Of a stretch of DNA of 18,503 nt, positions 14,521-18,503 are shown one piece after another. The position numbers were made by a program, and so were the translations under genes. The notes beneath the pieces were generated by a model, which worked only from the letters and a program-made list of their open reading frames with translations, ran no database searches and had not been told where the DNA came from. The stretch is from NCBI GenBank assembly GCA_964636095.1, contig CAZWRF010000014.1, positions 1-18,503 of the forward strand, in the 5' to 3' direction. The DNA comes from CAZWRF01 sp964636095. Its GTDB lineage: Bacteria; Patescibacteriota; Minisyncoccia; JAHISW01; Tagabacteraceae. Numbering within the stretch: the stretch's first letter is position 1; every line of letters begins with the position of its first letter.

Positions 14521-14601
14521 CAATGTTCAATGCTCAATACCCAATGAATATTCAAATATTTTATTGATTATTGAATGAATATTGTATATTGGCTATTGAT
14601 T
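14521..14601. repeat. Inverted array of 7-bp units between rplJ and rplL
   Basis: The left arm has CAATGTT, CAATGCT, CAATACC and CAATGAA in tandem (14521-14548). The right arm has ATTGATT, ATTGAAT, then after four bases ATTGTAT, ATTGGCT and ATTGATT (14563-14601). CAAT-type and ATTG-type units are inverted copies, so the transcript can fold into a long imperfect hairpin. The last right-arm units overlap the final codons and stop of rplJ. Confidence 0.65.
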
Positions 14602-15114
14602 ATTTTTGTTTATTTGACTTAAAACGCTTACAAAATCCCTTTGCGCCCCGGAAAGAACTCCGACCAAGCCTCTCGTCGGCGCGCTTATAACATTTAAGAA
14701 TTGAGCTATAAGAACTTCCCTTCCGGGCAATTTGGCAAGATCTGCCATTGCTTCCTTTCCGACAAAAATCCCCTCAACCACTCCGCCCAAAAGATTTATC
14801 TGAGGATTTTTCTTTCTAAAACCCGTAAGTATCTTAACGGGCTCCACAACATCATCCTTGCCGAAAACAAGCGCCACTTCCCCATCCATTTTCGGCATTT
14901 CTCCCGAAAAGTTGAATCCGTCCAAAGCACGCTTAATAAGGGTTTTTTTTGCCACGAAATATTTAGAATTGGCTTTCTTTATAAGGGAACGGAGCTCCCG
15001 GCTTAGAATCGTGCTAAGCCCGTGAAAATTGACAAAAACTATAAGGTCGGACTTTTCCGCCTGGCCTTTCAGTTCTTTTAGGATTTCTTCCTTTTTTTGC
15101 TTGGTTAACGGCAT
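14593..15114 (-). CDS. rplJ: 50S ribosomal protein L10 (uL10)
   Basis: L10 anchors the L7/L12 stalk to 23S rRNA and represses its own operon by binding the leader. The frame runs open to 15282, but ATG 15114 gives a normal 173-residue L10 starting MPLTKQKKEEILKELKGQ. It continues with VFVNFHGLSTILSRELRSLI, FVAKKTLIKRAL and the L10 midsection GEVALVFGKDDVVEPVKIL. The C-terminal part that binds L12 includes APTRGLVGVLSGAQRDFVSVL. There is no SD site: the ATG follows directly on the U run of the leader terminator hairpin, so translation start and attenuation overlap physically. rplL lies about 100 bases downstream. rplK and rplA are not next to it, unlike the common bacterial arrangement. Confidence 0.96.
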   Translation of the reverse strand: MPLTKQKKEEILKELKGQAEKSDLIVFVNFHGLSTILSRELRSLIKKANSKYFVAKKTLIKRALDGFNFSGEMPKMDGEVALVFGKDDVVEPVKILTGFRKKNPQINLLGGVVEGIFVGKEAMADLAKLPGREVLIAQFLNVISAPTRGLVGVLSGAQRDFVSVLSQINKNNQ

Positions 15115-15214
15115 ATATAAAAAAGCGGCTACATAAAATAGCCGCTTGTTACTTTCGTTGCCTCCGAAGGTCTTACTTGCCCGCCGCGCGGACATGCCCT
15201 CTTCTGCGGCTATT
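15115..15214 (-). promoter_or_regulatory. L10 leader with terminator/antiterminator pair
   Basis: Terminator form: AAGCGGCTA (15139-15147) pairs with TAGCCGCTT (15123-15131) around a 7-base loop and is followed by a T run ending at the rplJ ATG. Antiterminator form: AATAGCCGC (15206-15214), at the predicted 5' end of the RNA, pairs perfectly over 9 bp with GCGGCTATT (15137-15145), taking away the terminator's 5' arm. Between them are a GTCCGC/GCGGGC hairpin and CCT-TCGG-AGG, plausible L10 binding structure. This fits the known autoregulation of rplJ-rplL leaders. Confidence 0.75.
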
Positions 15215-15220
15215 GATTCT

Positions 15221-15248
15221 ATTATATTCAACAGCCAAAGAAAGTCAA
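15221..15248 (-). promoter_or_regulatory. Promoter of the rplJ-rplL unit
   Basis: TTGACT (15243-15248) and TATAAT (15221-15226) with a 16-base spacer predict a start near 15214, exactly at the antiterminator strand. The -35 element overlaps the stop codon region of the upstream aminotransferase gene. Confidence 0.85.
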
Positions 15249-16210
15249 GAACGCTGTTTATAATAACCTTCCCTGTATTCAAGGAGGGTTTTCCTTAGCC
15301 CCAAAGCAACCGGACCAACGCCAAAATTCTTCTCCTGCGTCGAAGATACCAGGCTTATCCGCTTTTTCGCCACCTCGCCTAAATTAACACGCGCCACGGG
15401 CCAAACAAATTTTGTCGTTGAGGCAACAAACGCCTCATCTGCGGAAAGAACATCTTTGAGCGACACTTTTCCCTCTTTTACTTCATAGCCTTTATTCTTG
15501 GCCAGTTCCAAAACAACCTTTCTTGTAATTCCGTGGAGAACGTTGTCTTTTGCCGTTTTTAGCGCAATTTTCCCTCCTCTCTTCTTTGTAACCACAAAAA
15601 AATTACTCCTGGCGGCTTCAAGAAAACCACCCTTGTGGACATAAAGTAAATCATCGGATCCTGCTGAAGATAAAATTGGAATCATAGACTCGGGAAAAGC
15701 ATAGTTGTTTGTCTTGGCTTCGGGGAATTCCCTCAAATGTTCAACGGCCATAAGTTTTAAGGCTTTACCTTTCTCAAATTCCGGAGAGTTGAAATCGGCA
15801 ACCCGAATAAAAAGACTGGAATCGCCAACCGGATTAAAACTGTTAAAAGTTGGCCCTCCGCCGACAAATATCCACACCCAAGCAGAAAAAGGCTTTTTGG
15901 GAAAATTGACGAACAAAGCTTTTTGTATTGCCCGCTTAAGAAAAATCTTAAACTCTGAAAAACCGGGCCCCGCCAATTTCGGAATATTCATCCTCAACAA
16001 GCGTATTGAGTTGCATATTCTTTCCAAATGGTCTTCCTCATGAAAAACAACACCATTCTTGGCCTCCATAATATCAACCACGGCATAACCTCTTGAAAAA
16101 AGAGTATCTTCTTGAATATGGCTTAGCGGCATTGTCCTAGAATCAAATGTTCCGCAAAAGTCTTCCGATGACGTAAAGCCGGCCGGATAAAACGAAAAAT
16201 TTTCAGTCAT
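15245..16210 (-). CDS. Class IV PLP aminotransferase (branched-chain / D-amino acid type)
   Basis: This is a fold-type IV pyridoxal-phosphate enzyme, 321 residues, the usual size for IlvE/Dat relatives. It shows the family's N-terminal strand with GVVFHEEDHLERICNS (R64). The PLP lysine K166 is in EAKTNNYAFPES. GGFLEAARSNFFVV follows with E198 in the position that contacts the pyridine ring, and VLHGITRKVVLELA forms the phosphate-binding turn. The substrate cannot be told from sequence: branched-chain amino acids, D-amino acids (useful for wall peptides) and aminodeoxychorismate lyase relatives share these motifs. The start is well supported by AAAGGAGGT with 6-7 bases to the ATG, the strongest SD in the window. 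Its 3' end carries the -35 element of rplJ. It follows the TPR gene after 40 bases. Confidence 0.88.
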   Translation of the reverse strand: MTENFSFYPAGFTSSEDFCGTFDSRTMPLSHIQEDTLFSRGYAVVDIMEAKNGVVFHEEDHLERICNSIRLLRMNIPKLAGPGFSEFKIFLKRAIQKALFVNFPKKPFSAWVWIFVGGGPTFNSFNPVGDSSLFIRVADFNSPEFEKGKALKLMAVEHLREFPEAKTNNYAFPESMIPILSSAGSDDLLYVHKGGFLEAARSNFFVVTKKRGGKIALKTAKDNVLHGITRKVVLELAKNKGYEVKEGKVSLKDVLSADEAFVASTTKFVWPVARVNLGEVAKKRISLVSSTQEKNFGVGPVALGLRKTLLEYREGYYKQRS

Positions 16211-16250
16211 TTTAGACCTCCTTTAAAATTTTCAAAGTTCTTTTTATTTT

Positions 16251-16847
16251 TTATCTATTTTGGCTTATTTCCAAAAGCTGAGTCAGTTCTTCGTTGCCGG
16301 GGTTAGCATCCAATCCCTGCTTTAATACACCTTCGGCCAAATCCGCCCTGTCTGTATCCGTATAAAAATCGTAAAATGCGGCATATCCGGCAATATATTG
16401 CGGATTTACTTCTATAGTTTTTTTGAAATATTCTTCCGCTTTTGAATTATCTTTCAGGTAATATCCATAAAGGTTGGCCAAGTTGTAATACGGCACAAAG
16501 TCCGCGCTGTTTTTGGCAATCATATATTCCCAAATTTCCCGGGCTCCATCAAAATCCCCTATCATTTTGTAATATGAAGCCAAGTCCAGCCACGAATCCC
16601 TAAGGTCGCTGTTTTCTTTAAGGTATCCTTTTATTTCATCTATTTTTTGAGTAGCTATATCCTTCTCTTCCTCCGATATATTGGCAGTGATATTCACAGG
16701 CCTTTCCAAATCGGGATGGGGAATATTTTGAGAAACATCCGGATTTTCAGCAGGAGATACATTTTTTTGGCTGTACCAATAATAGTACCCCGCTCCACCG
16801 GCAATAATAATTAAGACAACGATTAAAAGTAATATTTTCTTTTTCAT
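16251..16847 (-). CDS. Membrane-anchored TPR protein
   Basis: A single N-terminal membrane segment (residues about 5-25 after MKKK) anchors a 198-residue protein facing outward. An acidic/proline linker (about 30-55) leads to helical repeats. Three tetratricopeptide-like units are visible: DSWLDLASYYKMIGDFDGAREIWEYMI, then VPYYNLANLYGYYLKDNSKAEEYFKKTIEVNP, then AGYAAFYDFYTDTDRADLAEGVLKQGLDANP. TPR repeats hold protein partners; which ones cannot be told. It sits between the terminator of the surface-protein gene and the aminotransferase, probably on one message with the latter. The SD site is weak (GGATAGTGGG region). Confidence 0.82.
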   Translation of the reverse strand: MKKKILLLIVVLIIIAGGAGYYYWYSQKNVSPAENPDVSQNIPHPDLERPVNITANISEEEKDIATQKIDEIKGYLKENSDLRDSWLDLASYYKMIGDFDGAREIWEYMIAKNSADFVPYYNLANLYGYYLKDNSKAEEYFKKTIEVNPQYIAGYAAFYDFYTDTDRADLAEGVLKQGLDANPGNEELTQLLEISQNR

Positions 16848-16868
16848 ATACCCACTATCCTACCACAG

Positions 16869-16898
16869 CAAAAGCCCCCCTGAAAAGGGGGGCTTTTG
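16869..16898 (-). terminator. Terminator of the surface-protein gene
   Basis: A perfect 12-bp stem, CAAAAGCCCCCC with GGGGGGCTTTTG, has a six-base loop. It lies about 28 bases past the stop codon at 16926, with T residues at the 3' side on the minus strand. Confidence 0.8.
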
Positions 16899-16925
16899 AC
16901 TAACTCACAAGGAAAGTTAGATTTT

Positions 16926-18503
16926 TTAGTACGTACTGGTGAACGTGTTGGACGGCATGTTTGTGAGCGGTAAGCCCGGCAAACTGTAGCCGTTTGAGAA
17001 GTCACAGTCCGTAATAGCGTCAGTGGTAGACGTTGAGTTCGGAGACCAGATGAAGTTGTTGTTGGTGTCGCCGTCAATTGTCGCGGCAGGCGACATGGCA
17101 ATTCCAGCTCCGCAAGAAGCGCCACCATTCACAATCGGGTAAGCAGCATCACCTTCAAGCTGAACGGTCATGTACTCGGAAGCAGAGCCCGAAGACTCAA
17201 CTCCGGAAACACCCGTTCTCAACTCAAAGTACCTCGTTTGTCCGGCAGGAATCTTGTATGTCGACGTACCATTGGTGCCGTCGTTCATATAGATTTCAGC
17301 CGCAGACTCTCCGGCTACCATACCATTGCCCACTAGAGCAGTTGTGGTAGGAGAGTTTACGTCCAGACCGGAAATGTAGAAGTTGGCGTTGAGCAAACCA
17401 TTCGTAGAGAATGTGGTGTCGGCCGATGAGAACGACGCGTCGTTGTAGGCGTAAAGTCCAACGTTGTAGATCTTCGCGTTGGCAGCGGAGCTACCGGTTG
17501 AAGAAGCTATGTTGAACGTGGTCTTGTACAGGTAAACGTCGTCAGTGTTGGCCGTAATGCTAAACCTGTATACGGACAAGTCTGCCTGGCTCTGAAGCAA
17601 AGTGCTTCCAACGCTAATTTTGGCAAGCGTCGGGTAGCTCTTCATAATCCTTACGCCGGTAGGCGTTACAAGACTGTTGGTGCTTGTGTAGATATTGGTG
17701 CCACTCTGGCTTCCCATACCATAGTTGCCTCCGCTTTGAGGATTTGCTGCGTTGTAGTCGTTGCCGTCGTAGGAAACAACAAGCAAGTCACCGGAGTGCT
17801 GCAAAGGACCTGTGGTGTAAGAGATGCCGGAAACGGTACCCTTCACTGTTAAGGTCTTTGAGCCACCCGAAGGAACAGTAAATGTTCCCGTCAATGAACT
17901 TGTAGCGTTGTCTCCGTTGTTTCCGAATACAGCCGTACCAACCTGGGTTGAACCGTCCCACAAAGTAAGCTGTGAGCCTACAAGGTCAAGAGCGGTGTTC
18001 GTAGCAGCGCTGGAAAGAACAAAAGCAACTTTCTTAACGGTAATGTCTTCATTGACAGCCGAGAACTTAAGCTTTAGCAAAGTAGCTTCCGTCCCGGGCG
18101 TAACCAAAGCGTATCCCGGCGTGCTGTCGTTAACAACAGTGTAAGAACCGCCTGTACCCAAAGTAATTTGAGGACCCGCGTTGGCGTTAATGGTAATACC
18201 GGTAGCAGCAGAGCTCATCGTTTGGCCGGAACCAACCGAAGTAAACGTCTGCGGGGCATTCCCCAAAGTGTCAATTCCCCACCTGTACATAGTAGTAGCG
18301 GAACTTGTCGCGTAAGTGCTGCACTTAAGGGCCAGGGTCTTTATTGTGCCCTTGGAAACCGTAAGTGAGTTGTCAAACGAGAACAAAACACCGGCACTGC
18401 TCGCCGTCGGGTTAACATTGTTGTTGCCCGTGGTCAAAGCGGTGGAGCCGTCGAACAGCTGACAACTGGTAAGGTTTGTAGGAACTCCAGCCGCAGTGTA
18501 CTT
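16926..18503 (-). CDS. Large beta-rich surface protein, S-layer-like (N-terminal part beyond window)
   Basis: The frame stays open through the right edge, so at least 525 residues of the C-terminal part are visible and the true start is outside. Composition is extreme: mostly Ser, Thr, Gly, Ala, Asn and Val, with very few Lys/Arg, as in secreted S-layer or fibre proteins. Repeated modules can be seen. Each ends with a strand pair such as SLTVSKGTIKTLALKCSTYA, TFTVPSGGSKTLTVKGTVSG and YKIPAGQTRYFELRTGVSG, after segments like NEDITVKKVAFVLSS and TDDVYLYKTTFNIASS. This suggests tandem immunoglobulin-like beta sandwiches of roughly 170-200 residues. A few cysteines could form disulfides. No sorting motif or membrane anchor is at the C-terminus. 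Codons end more often in G/C than in neighbouring genes, consistent with high expression. Confidence 0.75.
   Translation of the reverse strand, partial: KYTAAGVPTNLTSCQLFDGSTALTTGNNNVNPTASSAGVLFSFDNSLTVSKGTIKTLALKCSTYATSSATTMYRWGIDTLGNAPQTFTSVGSGQTMSSAATGITINANAGPQITLGTGGSYTVVNDSTPGYALVTPGTEATLLKLKFSAVNEDITVKKVAFVLSSAATNTALDLVGSQLTLWDGSTQVGTAVFGNNGDNATSSLTGTFTVPSGGSKTLTVKGTVSGISYTTGPLQHSGDLLVVSYDGNDYNAANPQSGGNYGMGSQSGTNIYTSTNSLVTPTGVRIMKSYPTLAKISVGSTLLQSQADLSVYRFSITANTDDVYLYKTTFNIASSTGSSAANAKIYNVGLYAYNDASFSSADTTFSTNGLLNANFYISGLDVNSPTTTALVGNGMVAGESAAEIYMNDGTNGTSTYKIPAGQTRYFELRTGVSGVESSGSASEYMTVQLEGDAAYPIVNGGASCGAGIAMSPAATIDGDTNNNFIWSPNSTSTTDAITDCDFSNGYSLPGLPLTNMPSNTFTSTY

Noticed and set aside
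15115..15282. N-terminal extension of rplJ to 15282
   Set aside because: It would translate the promoter and leader; L10 starts at MPLTKQ.

Overview
The window looks like a piece of a small Patescibacteria (Candidate Phyla Radiation) genome, probably Parcubacteria-like. This is inferred from several signs seen together: a 23S rRNA gene split by a self-splicing intron, no 16S gene beside 23S-5S, a membrane protein carrying the D-C-G-G-P-C-G-P-C cysteine motif I associate with this group, a large repetitive surface protein, and compact AT-leaning genes that often lack a Shine-Dalgarno (SD) site. No 16S gene is present to fix the taxonomy. Nearly everything is on the minus strand; the one exception is a DUF1385-like membrane protein at about 1.9-2.6 kb.

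Layout in coordinate order. 1-1780: secF (partial) and secD, overlapping by ATGA. 1870-2616: plus-strand DUF1385/YqhQ-like protein, ending in a terminator shared with a convergent small cysteine-containing ORF. 3002-4855: glmS, with a short hairpin-bearing leader. 4982-6151: DHH-family phosphoesterase. 6216-8100: rodA preceded by a membrane-anchored protein with a nearly leaderless promoter. 8134-12476: a 23S-5S rRNA unit read leftward from a strong promoter, with a structured leader, a group I intron encoding an I-CreI-like homing endonuclease in domain V, 5S, a 52-nt tRNA-like element and a terminator. 12540-13226: MscS-related membrane protein. 13365-15248: the stalk-protein unit rplJ-rplL, a winged-helix protein and tRNA-Val(CAC), read from a promoter and attenuator ahead of rplJ. 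15245-16847: class IV aminotransferase and a membrane-anchored TPR protein. 16926 to the window end: a large secreted beta-rich, S-layer-like protein (partial).

The most striking signal is in the leaders of the two ribosomal units. The 23S leader (about 12442 down to 12240) holds a rho-independent-type hairpin whose whole 5' arm can pair, over 14 consecutive positions, with an upstream segment that is itself an ideal SD sequence. That is the layout of a transcription attenuator whose antiterminator strand could also bind the tail of 16S rRNA. The rplJ leader has an independent terminator/antiterminator pair, and both promoters have the same TTGACT-16-TATAAT architecture. I read these as candidate attenuators coordinating rRNA and stalk-protein supply in a genome with unlinked rRNA genes. 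That reading is inference; the pairings themselves are visible in the sequence.

Other points of note are an in-frame repeat in the L7/L12 hinge, two inverted arrays of 7-bp units (one in the intron P1 loop, one between rplJ and rplL), and a truncated tRNA-like fold after 5S.
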